Source: Eubacteriales bacterium
Lineage (GTDB): Bacteria; Bacillota; Clostridia; Lachnospirales; Lachnospiraceae
Direction of reading: 5' to 3'
DNA length: 33,649 nucleotides
Assembly: GCA_030536755.1 (NCBI GenBank)
Contig: JAUNPJ010000041.1
Location: 1 to 33,649 of the forward strand
Shown here: positions 17,981 to 25,895 of the stretch, in pieces
Position numbering within the stretch: the stretch's first letter is position 1
Layout: the number at the start of each line of letters is the position of its first letter
Program-made: the position numbers and the translations under genes
The notes under the pieces: model-generated
What the model was told of the DNA's origin: nothing
What the model saw: the letters and a program-made list of their open reading frames with translations, nothing else
Database searches by the model: none

Positions 17981-18754
17981 TCACATTCCTTTCATCACTC
18001 TGTACGAGAGTTCTGCCGCTTGCGGCTCTCTGGTGCAGCTCATCTCATATACATGAATCTGCGTCACTGTCTGTTCTATCATGTCCAGCAGACGATTCAT
18101 TCCTTCACTACTCGCCGGTCGGTAAGTATTATTCAGCATCAGGGCAAGCGCCTCATCTTCCGTCACCTGCCTGATCTGATTTACGTTGCCCTTTCTCAGA
18201 AAACAGATTCCTCTAAGCGGGACTTCCCGGTTGACCTGCAAATCCGTCTTTCCGGCAAACGGTGTTCCCCATGCCGTGATCCGCCCTTGCTGTGGACAAA
18301 TCACCGGTTTATCATCATTCAAAATATAGCTTCCCGGAAACAATTTTTGCCAAAAAGCAGTGTGTGTCGATTTACCCGTGCCGGACGGTGCAGAAAACAG
18401 ATAGGCCTCCCCCTCATAAACCACGGCTGAAGCATGAAGGAAAAAACGGCCATGCTGCACAATATTCCGGCAAAATGCCGCACTGCAGCAAATATATTCC
18501 AGCTCCTCCTGTGAAGTTCCGTTCTTCTGAACATGTGCTTCATCATAGGAATCCGGCTTTACAGTCATAACAGGTTCGCCAAAAGATCGGTAAGATGCAC
18601 TCTGTCTCGTCAGACGCCCAAACCTGGGATCCATCTTCACTTTCAGTCCGGCAATCTCATATATCATCTTCTCTTCTGGTTTCCTTTCTTTTCCAAAAGG
18701 GATGTGCATGTCACTCAATGTCATCCTGATTTCATAACATTGGTATGTAACCAC
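17981..18754 (-). CDS. HPr-kinase-like protein of peptide cassettes
   Basis: A 257-residue protein (from a GTG start) with an HPr-kinase/PEP-carboxykinase-like fold. It has FLHASAVVYEG at 105-115, the Walker A APSGTGKST at 122-130, and NDD at 146-148, which matches the acidic pair used in phosphotransfer. GTPFAGKTD follows at 163-171. It is much shorter at the N-terminus than true HPr kinase and sits beside PqqD-like and peptidase genes, as in cassettes where such kinases phosphorylate a peptide (paeninodin-type lasso clusters) or act in unknown ways. The true start is uncertain: GTG at 18754 has GGGG only two bases away, and Met codons at residues 11, 16 or 30 (MIYEIAGLKV) are alternatives. 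It ends nine bases before the peptide start. Confidence 0.82.
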   Translation of the reverse strand: MVTYQCYEIRMTLSDMHIPFGKERKPEEKMIYEIAGLKVKMDPRFGRLTRQSASYRSFGEPVMTVKPDSYDEAHVQKNGTSQEELEYICCSAAFCRNIVQHGRFFLHASAVVYEGEAYLFSAPSGTGKSTHTAFWQKLFPGSYILNDDKPVICPQQGRITAWGTPFAGKTDLQVNREVPLRGICFLRKGNVNQIRQVTEDEALALMLNNTYRPASSEGMNRLLDMIEQTVTQIHVYEMSCTREPQAAELSYRVMKGM

Positions 18755-18797
18755 ATCCCCTTTTTAAGTTTTTTGATTTTAGAAAATTTTATGTTAC

Positions 18798-21700
18798 TTA
18801 TTGTGGATAATGAGATTTTCCTCTGTATTCTTCGGAAGCCGTATTGACTACGCCATTGTCATTCGTTACCTTTGTACCGGAAGTTCCGTTAACAGTGATA
18901 GTTGCAGTCGCTCCCGGTGCATAGAGGTTATCAATGATAAAGCCATAGGTTGTATTGGCCTGCAGTCCTGATGCATCCCAGTAGTAGGTGAGTGTTGTTG
19001 CACCGCTGATCTGCTGGATGCTGCCCTTGTTGTACTCTACTCCAGCACTGTCTGTCAGGATGGAAGTTCCATTGCCGGTAAAGCTTCCGGTGCCTCCCAC
19101 TTTCACGTAAGCCGAAGCTGGTACGCTGACGGTGATCTGGATGGTACTTACATCAGTCATCGTATTGAGAGAATACTTAAATCCGGTAGAGATTGTGTTG
19201 CCGAATTTGTTATCAAGGCCATAGCCTTTCTCATTTATTCCAGTTCCTGCGTTGCGGCTATTGAATACATCTGGAATCGTTGTTTCTGCACTCTCCGCAA
19301 CGAAAGAAAGATAAACTGGACTTTCTACCGTCGGTTTATAATCAATCTCAAATCTTGCGTAGTAAATGACGTTGTTAGCTTCTGATGTTGTCGTGGTCGA
19401 ATAAGTCGCATCCGTACTTAACTGATTGCCATCTTTGTCATACCAGCCAAGGAATTTGTAACCTGAATTTGCAGTTGCCTTGGAGCTTGCAGCCGCTCCA
19501 TCTACATCTGTCACAGATGCCACAGAAACCTTACCGCCGACATTGTCCGTCTTAAAAGAGCCATTTGCCTGCTTCGTCTGTGCGACAAACTTGACGGTAT
19601 AAGCCGTTTCAAAACGTGCATAGTAGGTGGCATCGCCTGTTGTAGTGTAACTGATGGTTGCGCCATTGTTGATCAGCATAGTATCGGCAACTTTATTGCC
19701 TGTTGAATCATACCAGCCAACAAACTTATAGCCTGTACCTGCTGTCGCTGTGGAACTGATTGGCATTCCCGCTGCATCGGTATAAGTGTAGCGACCAAGT
19801 GTTCCGATCTTATCATCGGTCGTATCTTCCCAGGTATCTCCATTTTTCACCTGACGGATGTAGGTCTGGGTAACACTTCCAGAAAATCTTGCGTAGTAGG
19901 TATTGACACTTTCTTTGGTTTCCACATAAGTGTAAGTTGTATTTGTAGTAATCAGATTTCCGCTCGCATTGTACCAGCCCTCAAAGGTAAAACCATCTTT
20001 CGCCGTTGCTGTGGCGGTTATAGTTTCATCGGTTTCGGCATGGTAGGATTTCCCGCCGTTTGCATTATATGCAGCATTATAATTTTCATCAGATGTATTG
20101 GTCACACTGGTAATCTCAACGGTTCCGCCGTTAGCAGAATCTGTGAATGTGTTGCCGCTACCAACCTGAGGAATGAAAGCCTGACGCCAACGCCACTGAG
20201 CAATCATGGTAAGACCTTTATGGACATTTGCATAGGCTTTTGTTTCTCCATTATCTGCCCATGTGACACCTGTGACCTCATTCTGAGCATTTATATAAAT
20301 GTTCTGCATCAGTGATACTTTTTGCCCATAAATCTTAAAATACTGTTCTGCCGATTGATTTGTCGCTCCATCAACAGAGTAATCGCAGGCAACTGTATGT
20401 TCTGCCGGAAGCAGTAAACTGCCTAACTTGTCTGCATTTACCTTTTCCTTCGAAGTATTATCAACTGTATCACCGGTCAGCAGCCATCCCATAAATTTCC
20501 AGCCATCATTCTGTCCCTCTGCCGCTTTAGATACATATGGATCAATAAACTTTAAGCTTGTCTCTTCTGTCGCCGGTTTGAAACTGTACACATTCGCTGC
20601 TTCTGTAGTATTATAAGTTCTTCCAACTTTATACTCTTTTCCACCGTTTGGATCATACGTAATCGTTGGGCTCTTGATAAATACAAAATGTAAATCCGTT
20701 GCTGACGTGATATTATTCAGATAGTAAGTATAAACAGTATCACCAGCATCATTCGTCGATTTGATCCATTTTTCATTTTTCTGCTCATCGCTCAAACTTC
20801 CGGTATCTTCTATTTCATTTCCTGCTAGTTGCAGAAATTTCGCCGTCGGATCTCCATTTTCATTCTGTACTGTATAATAGACACCAACAAATTCGCACCC
20901 CGCACTCGCATCATCTTTCTTTACAATAGCCTGAATTCTAAGAGCTTCTCCGTCTGTCACATACGTTGTCAGTTTGTCGTTCACCGTAACTTCATGACCA
21001 TTCGATGCACCTGCTCCTCCCGTTGTTCCGTCACTGCCTCCAATCACAGCACTTCCATGTGTGGTGGAGCTTCCTGACAATGGATGGTAAAGCTGGAAAT
21101 TGATGTTATCGAGGAAGTTTCCATATGTCTTTGCTTTATCCGCTGTTGTTGGCGAATCAACATACCCAACTGATACGAATCCAAACAATGTATCCGTCTG
21201 ACCTGCCGGTACGGTATAGAGATAATACTTGTCCAGATCTACCGTCGTACTGCCAGAGCCATTGCTGCTTCCGGCAGAGCCTTCTGCATTGGATCCATAA
21301 GAGTTCCATGGATTTGTCCCACTTGTTGCTCTACTGGATGCCATAATCCAGATATGCCACTCTTCCGTATAAATCGTACTTGGTGTCAGGCTGAACGCAT
21401 TATTTCCGGCATTATCTGCAAATGCACCGCTGGCTGCAAATTTCTTACTGTAAACGGTAAGACGCTCTCCTAACCCTGCACTCGTCTTTACAGATGTCTT
21501 CCCCTGTGCGATCAGCCAGTCCACCATCTGCATTAACTGGTCGCGCCCAGCCTTGCTCGGCTTTGACGGGTCAACACTCTGCTTTGGTCCGATAATCAGC
21601 GCCATCGTATCCGTACCATTGCGGCCGCCATGATCCAGTCCCCATTCGTAGACACTGGATGGCGTTGTCTTAACGTTCTGGTATAAGGTACTTTCTTCAT

Positions 21701-22058
21701 CTGCATTTAACTCCGCAGCATAACTTCCAGCTGAAGGTTTCAATTTTACTCCTGTAACATAAGTACTTGTATTCTCTCTAAATAATTCAATCTTACCCTG
21801 AAACGCTGTCGTATTCCAGGAGGGAACAGCACTTTGATTCGGCTGGGAATACGCATTGGTAAACGTCTGCTCTTCCTCAAAACTACCGTTCTGCAATTTT
21901 CTATTATCCGTTGTAGTTGTAGTGCTCGTTACATTCTCATCCGCATACGCAGCCCCGACGCCCACTCCCACAACCAGACAAAGTCCCAGCAGAAGTCCAC
22001 GTACTTTTACAAGTAATTTGCTTTGTTGTTTCTTTTTCCTTCTCCTCTTTGCACTCAT
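18798..22058 (-). CDS. Secreted repeat protein / putative adhesin with InlB-type repeats
   Basis: A 1086-residue secreted protein. A basic N-terminus (KRRRKKK) is followed by a hydrophobic core at 16-38 and a likely signal peptidase site after AYA-D. Residues 55-330 resemble an NGSFE-type beta-sandwich carbohydrate-binding-like domain (LQNGSFEEE; YAAELNADEESTLYQNV). Residues 330-620 contain beta-rich segments and one divergent repeat (GWKFMGWLLTG). Three InlB/Listeria-Bacteroides-type repeats of about 90 residues lie at 625-904, each with GWY and YYARF. Residues 905-1086 form a separate C-terminal domain. I see no LPXTG, C-terminal hydrophobic tail or choline/SLH repeats, so how it stays on the cell is unknown; binding to the co-expressed polysaccharide is possible. 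AAGGAGGGG lies 6 bases before the start. Confidence 0.85.
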   Translation of the reverse strand: MSAKRRRKKKQQSKLLVKVRGLLLGLCLVVGVGVGAAYADENVTSTTTTTDNRKLQNGSFEEEQTFTNAYSQPNQSAVPSWNTTAFQGKIELFRENTSTYVTGVKLKPSAGSYAAELNADEESTLYQNVKTTPSSVYEWGLDHGGRNGTDTMALIIGPKQSVDPSKPSKAGRDQLMQMVDWLIAQGKTSVKTSAGLGERLTVYSKKFAASGAFADNAGNNAFSLTPSTIYTEEWHIWIMASSRATSGTNPWNSYGSNAEGSAGSSNGSGSTTVDLDKYYLYTVPAGQTDTLFGFVSVGYVDSPTTADKAKTYGNFLDNINFQLYHPLSGSSTTHGSAVIGGSDGTTGGAGASNGHEVTVNDKLTTYVTDGEALRIQAIVKKDDASAGCEFVGVYYTVQNENGDPTAKFLQLAGNEIEDTGSLSDEQKNEKWIKSTNDAGDTVYTYYLNNITSATDLHFVFIKSPTITYDPNGGKEYKVGRTYNTTEAANVYSFKPATEETSLKFIDPYVSKAAEGQNDGWKFMGWLLTGDTVDNTSKEKVNADKLGSLLLPAEHTVACDYSVDGATNQSAEQYFKIYGQKVSLMQNIYINAQNEVTGVTWADNGETKAYANVHKGLTMIAQWRWRQAFIPQVGSGNTFTDSANGGTVEITSVTNTSDENYNAAYNANGGKSYHAETDETITATATAKDGFTFEGWYNASGNLITTNTTYTYVETKESVNTYYARFSGSVTQTYIRQVKNGDTWEDTTDDKIGTLGRYTYTDAAGMPISSTATAGTGYKFVGWYDSTGNKVADTMLINNGATISYTTTGDATYYARFETAYTVKFVAQTKQANGSFKTDNVGGKVSVASVTDVDGAAASSKATANSGYKFLGWYDKDGNQLSTDATYSTTTTSEANNVIYYARFEIDYKPTVESPVYLSFVAESAETTIPDVFNSRNAGTGINEKGYGLDNKFGNTISTGFKYSLNTMTDVSTIQITVSVPASAYVKVGGTGSFTGNGTSILTDSAGVEYNKGSIQQISGATTLTYYWDASGLQANTTYGFIIDNLYAPGATATITVNGTSGTKVTNDNGVVNTASEEYRGKSHYPQ
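19347..20186 (-). repeat. Three tandem InlB-type protein repeats within the secreted protein
   Basis: Three consecutive coding repeats of about 88-101 codons occupy 20186-19884, 19883-19611 and 19610-19347. Each has a [YFV]xxQxxxG start, a turn with small residues, then GYKF.GWYD or GFTFEGWYN, and closes with YYARF. The copies have diverged, with roughly the aromatic and glycine positions kept, so this is old duplication and not a recent DNA repeat. Confidence 0.8.
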
Positions 22059-22113
22059 CCGTTCCCCTCCTTACTTACTTTCTTCTATCATTCCATTTCA
22101 TCCTTGAACCGCT

Positions 22114-23844
22114 CTATTTTCTCTCTTGCGTCTTCTCCAGAACACATATCCTTGCATTCCCATTTTTTATATGTATCCGATAATCGCAGATTTGAAGTGC
22201 CGCCGCTCTGTGTGTCACAATCAGACAGGTTCTATCCTTCAAAGAAGAAATATTTTTCAACAATGTTGCTTCGGTTTCCTCATCCAGTGCACTGGTGCTT
22301 TCATCCAGCAGCAAAATCGGCGCTTGGGTCATCAGTGCTCTTGCCACTGCCACCCGCTGTGCCTGTCCCTCGGAAAGTCCGACTCCCCGCTCACCGATCA
22401 CGGTGTCCAGACCTTTGTCCAGCTTCTCAATCAGAGAGTCAATGCACGCCAGCCGGGCTGCCTGCCATATTTGCTCATCTGTCACCGTATCCTCTGTAAA
22501 CATCGTAAAATTTTCCCGAAGTGTTCCCGAAAACAGCGTGTTGCCCTGCGGCACATAAGCAAACAGCACTCGCGTTTTTCGTGATGCTGCTTCCTGCACC
22601 ATTGTCTCGGAATCGCTTTGAAAGCAAAAATGCAGTCTGCCTTTACACGGCTGATAGATTCCAAGCAGCAGCTGAAACAACGTACTTTTGCCGCCGCCCG
22701 AAATACCGGTCACTGCCACAAAATCTCCGGGTTTGATGCTGCAATTGACATGTTCCAATACATCCTGCTCTTCTCTTCCATAGGAAAAACTCATATTCTC
22801 TATTCGAATTTCTGACAATTGTTTATATAATATACTTCGATCCTGAAATTTACAATCTTTTTCTTCGGGAAGGTCGAAAAGTTCCTTCAGCCGTTCCGCA
22901 GAACTGATGGTGCTGTACGCCTGACCGGCAACGCCCGCTGCACTGGCAATCGGCCCCTGAATCTGCCCGACGAGCTGAATAATCGCCGCAAACATTCCAT
23001 ACGTCAAGTGGCCCTGATAGATGCCAAAGCAGCCCCAGAGCATACAAAACAGCCAGCCCAGCTGAAACACAAGGTTGACTCCCATACTGATATAGGAAGC
23101 GAAATACCCTTTTTTCAGCTGCATCTCCATATAATTCTCCTGCCTTTGGGCCGCCTGCCGTTCCATTCTTTCCTCCGAAACGGAAGCCTTCACAAGCCGC
23201 AGATTCTGCAGTGTTTCCTGCAAAAACGCATGCAGTCTTCCCTCGCTTTCCTGCACAGCTTTATGCCTCGTTTTCATCGGCCTTCTGAATGCAAGAAGCA
23301 GGAACATTCCAAATGCGCCCCCTGCGATCAGAACGACCACGAATCTCCAGTCCATCGAAATCAGAATCACTGCGGCGCCGACAAAGCTGACAGTCATACT
23401 CACCAGCCCCGGCACAATGTCCAGAATCCCGTTTTTGACGACACTGACATCCGAAAACATTCGATTCACCAGTTCCCCGCTGTGATAACCATTCAGAGAA
23501 GCATATTGCTTTTTCATCAGTTCGTGCAGCAGCATACTGCGTATATCTTTCAGAAGTACCGCGCCTGTTTTGACGGATAATAGTCCCGACAACAGGTATG
23601 CGCCTCTCCCGACCAGAACGGTAAGGATCATCACGATTGCATAAAAGCGGATCTGACTGCTCATATGTGCAGTCGCCCCGTCAATCAGCCCTCTTGTCGC
23701 AACCGTAATCACAAGTGAACAGCCAGATACAATCAGGTTGAGAATGCAAATCCAGAAGACAGCCCAGTGACTTTTTTTTGACCATGTCCAGATATCTGCA
23801 AGTGCCGGGCTTTTCAACATCTGAATTATTTTTTCTTTATACAT
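22114..23844 (-). CDS. ABC transporter, fused permease and ATPase (exporter type)
   Basis: A 576-residue half-size ABC exporter. Six transmembrane segments occupy about residues 25-300. The ATPase domain has Walker A GISGGGKST (380-388), Q-loop Gln433, signature LSEGQ (490-494), Walker B ILLLDE (510-515) and switch His545, so it should be active. There is no N-terminal C39 peptidase domain. It would work as a homodimer in the cell membrane. Lying first in the operon and in the same run as the peptide, PqqD-like and peptidase genes, it is a good candidate to export the processed peptide, although lipid or glycan export cannot be excluded. The own ribosome site of the 23844 start is weak; a better site precedes an overlapping 15-codon ORF. 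Confidence 0.87.
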   Translation of the reverse strand: MYKEKIIQMLKSPALADIWTWSKKSHWAVFWICILNLIVSGCSLVITVATRGLIDGATAHMSSQIRFYAIVMILTVLVGRGAYLLSGLLSVKTGAVLLKDIRSMLLHELMKKQYASLNGYHSGELVNRMFSDVSVVKNGILDIVPGLVSMTVSFVGAAVILISMDWRFVVVLIAGGAFGMFLLLAFRRPMKTRHKAVQESEGRLHAFLQETLQNLRLVKASVSEERMERQAAQRQENYMEMQLKKGYFASYISMGVNLVFQLGWLFCMLWGCFGIYQGHLTYGMFAAIIQLVGQIQGPIASAAGVAGQAYSTISSAERLKELFDLPEEKDCKFQDRSILYKQLSEIRIENMSFSYGREEQDVLEHVNCSIKPGDFVAVTGISGGGKSTLFQLLLGIYQPCKGRLHFCFQSDSETMVQEAASRKTRVLFAYVPQGNTLFSGTLRENFTMFTEDTVTDEQIWQAARLACIDSLIEKLDKGLDTVIGERGVGLSEGQAQRVAVARALMTQAPILLLDESTSALDEETEATLLKNISSLKDRTCLIVTHRAAALQICDYRIHIKNGNARICVLEKTQERK

Positions 23845-23873
23845 ACATATATTTCATTCTTTCCAAATTTCAT
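23826..23873 (-). CDS. Possible 15-codon leader ORF overlapping the ABC gene start
   Basis: An ATG at 23873 follows GGAGGA with a 7-base gap, the best ribosome site in this region. It opens a frame encoding MKFGKNEIYVCIKKK that stops at TAA inside the ABC gene, in a different frame. Translation ending 16-19 bases past the ABC start could couple initiation of the weakly led ABC gene. It could also be a chance frame, with the GGAGGA acting from a distance on the ABC start. Confidence 0.35.
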   Translation of the reverse strand: MKFGKNEIYVCIKKK

Positions 23874-23892
23874 ACAAAATTCCTCCACTATA

Positions 23893-23898
23893 ATTATA
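23893..23898 (-). promoter_or_regulatory. Extended -10 promoter of the long minus-strand operon
   Basis: On the minus strand TGGTATAAT gives a perfect TATAAT with an extended TGN. No good -35 lies 17 bases upstream (TGGATT is the best). Transcription would start near 23886-23889, only a few bases before GGAGGA, giving a very short leader. This is the only clear promoter seen ahead of the operon running leftward from the ABC gene. Confidence 0.6.
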
Positions 23899-23941
23899 CC
23901 ATATTTATAACCCAAAATCCATGTCAGAAGTGGCACAAAAC

Positions 23942-23964
23942 GTCAAAAATCTTGTCTTTTTGAC
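23942..23964. terminator. Weak bidirectional hairpin between the resolvase-like gene and the ABC gene
   Basis: A perfect 8-bp stem GTCAAAAA/TTTTTGAC encloses a 7-base loop. On the minus strand it follows the stop of the gene at 23968 and is followed by GTTTTGT; on the plus strand TTTTTATT follows. The AT-rich stem is weak, so termination may be partial. Confidence 0.45.
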
Positions 23965-23967
23965 TTT

Positions 23968-24843
23968 TTATTCGATTTCTTTTAATCTCCTGTAAAAAGT
24001 AGATCTCGATGGAATCCCAAGTTTTTTCATTGCTTCCTGCTCTGACATTTTACCGCTTCGGAATTCTTTTGCAACATACGAGAGCAAAACCCGATCAACA
24101 GGAATTTTTTTACGCCCCGTATATTTTCCTTCTTTTTTTGCCTGGATAATCCCTTCCCTCTGTCGAATAGATGAATAATTTTCTGAATATTTCATCATAA
24201 TCCTCAGCAGATATAACATCGTTCGTCTCTCATGTTCTGAAAGATCACGATTTTCATGCTCTATATGAATAGATGCACCGCTATACAACAAACGAAATAA
24301 GACATATATGAGTTCTTTATTCGCTCCGGAAATATCGTACATTTCTTTCAAAGATACTCTGTCCATCGGCTGCAGATCATCCAAATCTTCCACTTTCAAA
24401 GAAGAATAGCATCTTTTCGTCTCTCGCTTTCGAACTACAATAAGATTGTCATCCCCGCAGCGCTTTCCGGCACGGAGCATCCACTCGAAACGGTCATAAT
24501 AGTCAAGTCCCACCTCCTCAAGCAATTCCCAAAGATCTTCTCTGGATGGTCCCGGTGTCCTCATTTCCACAAATGACGGGGTCAGATTAACCCTGTAATA
24601 ATGCTCTTTGTGATGCTCCAGATCAATCCCCGGAATTCCCGCAAAGATTCCTTCCGGTAATTCCTGAATCATACTCCAATATGGCGAAATCACATACTGA
24701 AAATTCTGATCATCAAAGCGCTGATAAGAAATCTCTCCAACAGAAAAATGCGAGCCATACTGGTCAACTGCCTGAATAATTCCTGTACTCACATAATATG
24801 GTGTACCTTGTAACGGTGTTGTATATTCTGTATTTCTGCTCAT
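23968..24843 (-). CDS. Serine-recombinase-tail DNA-binding protein, partner of HipA-like kinase
   Basis: A 291-residue protein. Residues 229-246 (REGIIQAKKEGKYTGRKK) match the linker at the end of the serine-recombinase catalytic domain, and 250-290 match the resolvase helix-turn-helix (EQEAMKKLGIPSRSTFYRRLKE). The N-terminal part has no YxRVS start with the nucleophilic serine. Segments near 130-200 (DDNLIVVRKRE; LLYSGASIHIEHE) may be a degenerate catalytic fold. I expect DNA binding without recombination. It starts 15 bases after the kinase gene, with AAGGAAG upstream, so the two form an operon. By analogy with HipA-type modules it could be the regulator or antitoxin of the kinase, though it follows the kinase gene, whereas HipB usually precedes HipA. 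Confidence 0.7.
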   Translation of the reverse strand: MSRNTEYTTPLQGTPYYVSTGIIQAVDQYGSHFSVGEISYQRFDDQNFQYVISPYWSMIQELPEGIFAGIPGIDLEHHKEHYYRVNLTPSFVEMRTPGPSREDLWELLEEVGLDYYDRFEWMLRAGKRCGDDNLIVVRKRETKRCYSSLKVEDLDDLQPMDRVSLKEMYDISGANKELIYVLFRLLYSGASIHIEHENRDLSEHERRTMLYLLRIMMKYSENYSSIRQREGIIQAKKEGKYTGRKKIPVDRVLLSYVAKEFRSGKMSEQEAMKKLGIPSRSTFYRRLKEIE

Positions 24844-24858
24844 ATCCCACTTCCTTTT

Positions 24859-25713
24859 CTATGTTGTCAGCTTCTGATATGGTTCTAATAGAATTTTCTC
24901 ATATCTTTGTCTGTACATTGTTTTATAGAACGTTTTCCTCAAATCGGATATTCCTTCTATCTGATCAATCAGATTATTAATCTTTTTCAAATCAATTCTG
25001 GGAACAATCCGCATTAAGGCATGGCTGCACTCTTCAAACTGAAGACTTCCAATTACCTCATAATAGGAACTTTTCTTTCCATGAAGTTTTATTTGTGACG
25101 TTGGAAACTGATAAATTCTTCTGTTCATTTCCTCTTCTGAATCAAGAATAGCTTCTAATGCCTCCTCTGTATTCAGACGCGGAAACATACTTGAACCATT
25201 ATCATAGACCGGAGCCATCACATATTGATCATGTTTTTTGATAAATCCCCAATTGCCTCCATGGCGATCAAAATTCCCATTAAGGGCATCTACAATAAAC
25301 ATATCCCAAAATCTATCGATTGTCTCTGAAACATTTGTTAATTTCGTATTATCAAACAAAATCTGCTGAATATCCTGATAACTATATTGATATAGTTCTT
25401 TATCCTGTTCCAGTGTACTTTCTCCCACATCGTTAAAATGTACTAAAATCTCATCTTCCTGGCAGAAATTCTTCATTAATACAACATTTTTTCCTTCGTA
25501 ACTCCCAAGAAATGTTTCTTGAACGGGAATGCCCAGTAACCGGAACATATGACTTCCCAAATATTCTGACACATGGCTAAAGGTCAAACCTATTTCTGAA
25601 TTTTTCTGAAATTTCATAATATATCGAAATCCCTCCACCAGTATCTCGTACTTTCTTTCTGCTCCTGAAAAAAAGACATCCCTGTTGACAGGATAGCCGG
25701 AATAATCATCCAT
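24859..25713 (-). CDS. HipA/CtkA-like protein kinase
   Basis: A 284-residue kinase-like protein related to the C-terminal domain of HipA and to CtkA. The start is placed at MDDYSGYP (25713), because GGGGGAG lies 6 bases upstream; the ATG at 25719 would touch that site. Numbered from this Met: the putative ATP-binding Lys34 in YIMKF, catalytic-loop Asp149 and Asn154 in GNFDRHGGNWG, and the metal-binding Asp171 in APVYDNGSS. All key residues are present, so kinase activity is likely. HipA-family kinases act as toxins by phosphorylating proteins such as glutamyl-tRNA synthetase; the target here is unknown. It lacks the HipA N-terminal subdomain, like other short CtkA-type kinases. It has its own strong promoter and is followed closely by a DNA-binding protein gene. 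Confidence 0.82.
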   Translation of the reverse strand: MDDYSGYPVNRDVFFSGAERKYEILVEGFRYIMKFQKNSEIGLTFSHVSEYLGSHMFRLLGIPVQETFLGSYEGKNVVLMKNFCQEDEILVHFNDVGESTLEQDKELYQYSYQDIQQILFDNTKLTNVSETIDRFWDMFIVDALNGNFDRHGGNWGFIKKHDQYVMAPVYDNGSSMFPRLNTEEALEAILDSEEEMNRRIYQFPTSQIKLHGKKSSYYEVIGSLQFEECSHALMRIVPRIDLKKINNLIDQIEGISDLRKTFYKTMYRQRYEKILLEPYQKLTT

Positions 25714-25743
25714 ATACATCTCCCCCTTTTCTTCTGTATGTTT

Positions 25744-25772
25744 AGTATATGTCCTCTCTTCTTTTGTGTCAA
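25744..25772 (-). promoter_or_regulatory. Consensus promoter of the HipA-like operon
   Basis: TTGACA (25772-25767), a 17-base spacer and TATACT (25749-25744) on the minus strand form a near-perfect sigma-A type promoter. Transcription would start near 25737, about 25 bases before the kinase start codon. Its strength suggests constant or autorepressed expression. Confidence 0.8.
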
Positions 25773-25814
25773 TAGAATATATTTTATTTTGATACTACAT
25801 CCGTTGTATAACAA

Positions 25815-25843
25815 AAAAATCCTGCCATTTCGACAGGATTTTT
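25815..25843. terminator. Bidirectional intrinsic terminator after rlmD
   Basis: A 10-bp stem AAAAATCCTG/CAGGATTTTT encloses a 9-base loop, about 50 bases beyond the rlmD stop. On the minus strand it ends in a run of seven T, and on the plus strand in TTTTTC. It separates rlmD from the promoter of the HipA-like unit. Confidence 0.85.
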
Positions 25844-25895
25844 CTCAACTATTTTATAGGATGGGGAATGTTGGGGTCAGACCCTATCCAACTTG

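Noticed and set aside
17037-18754. Lasso-peptide biosynthetic cluster
   Set aside because: HPr-kinase-like, PqqD-like and ABC genes fit, but there is no asparagine-synthetase-like cyclase or transglutaminase-like B2 protease, and the peptide has no clear lasso core.
18798-22058. Sortase-anchored surface protein
   Set aside because: No LPXTG-like motif, hydrophobic tail or basic end; the protein ends RGKSHYPQ.
22114-23844. Bacteriocin-type peptidase-containing ABC exporter
   Set aside because: There is no N-terminal C39 peptidase domain; the protein begins directly with the membrane region.
23968-24843. Functional serine recombinase or transposon gene
   Set aside because: Only the linker and HTH match; the N-terminal YxRVS serine motif is absent, and no terminal repeats were seen around it.
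25870-25893. Short palindrome GGGTCAGACCC next to the rlmD stop
   Set aside because: Loop of one base cannot form a hairpin as written, there is no second copy I could find in the window, and a clear terminator lies just beyond it.
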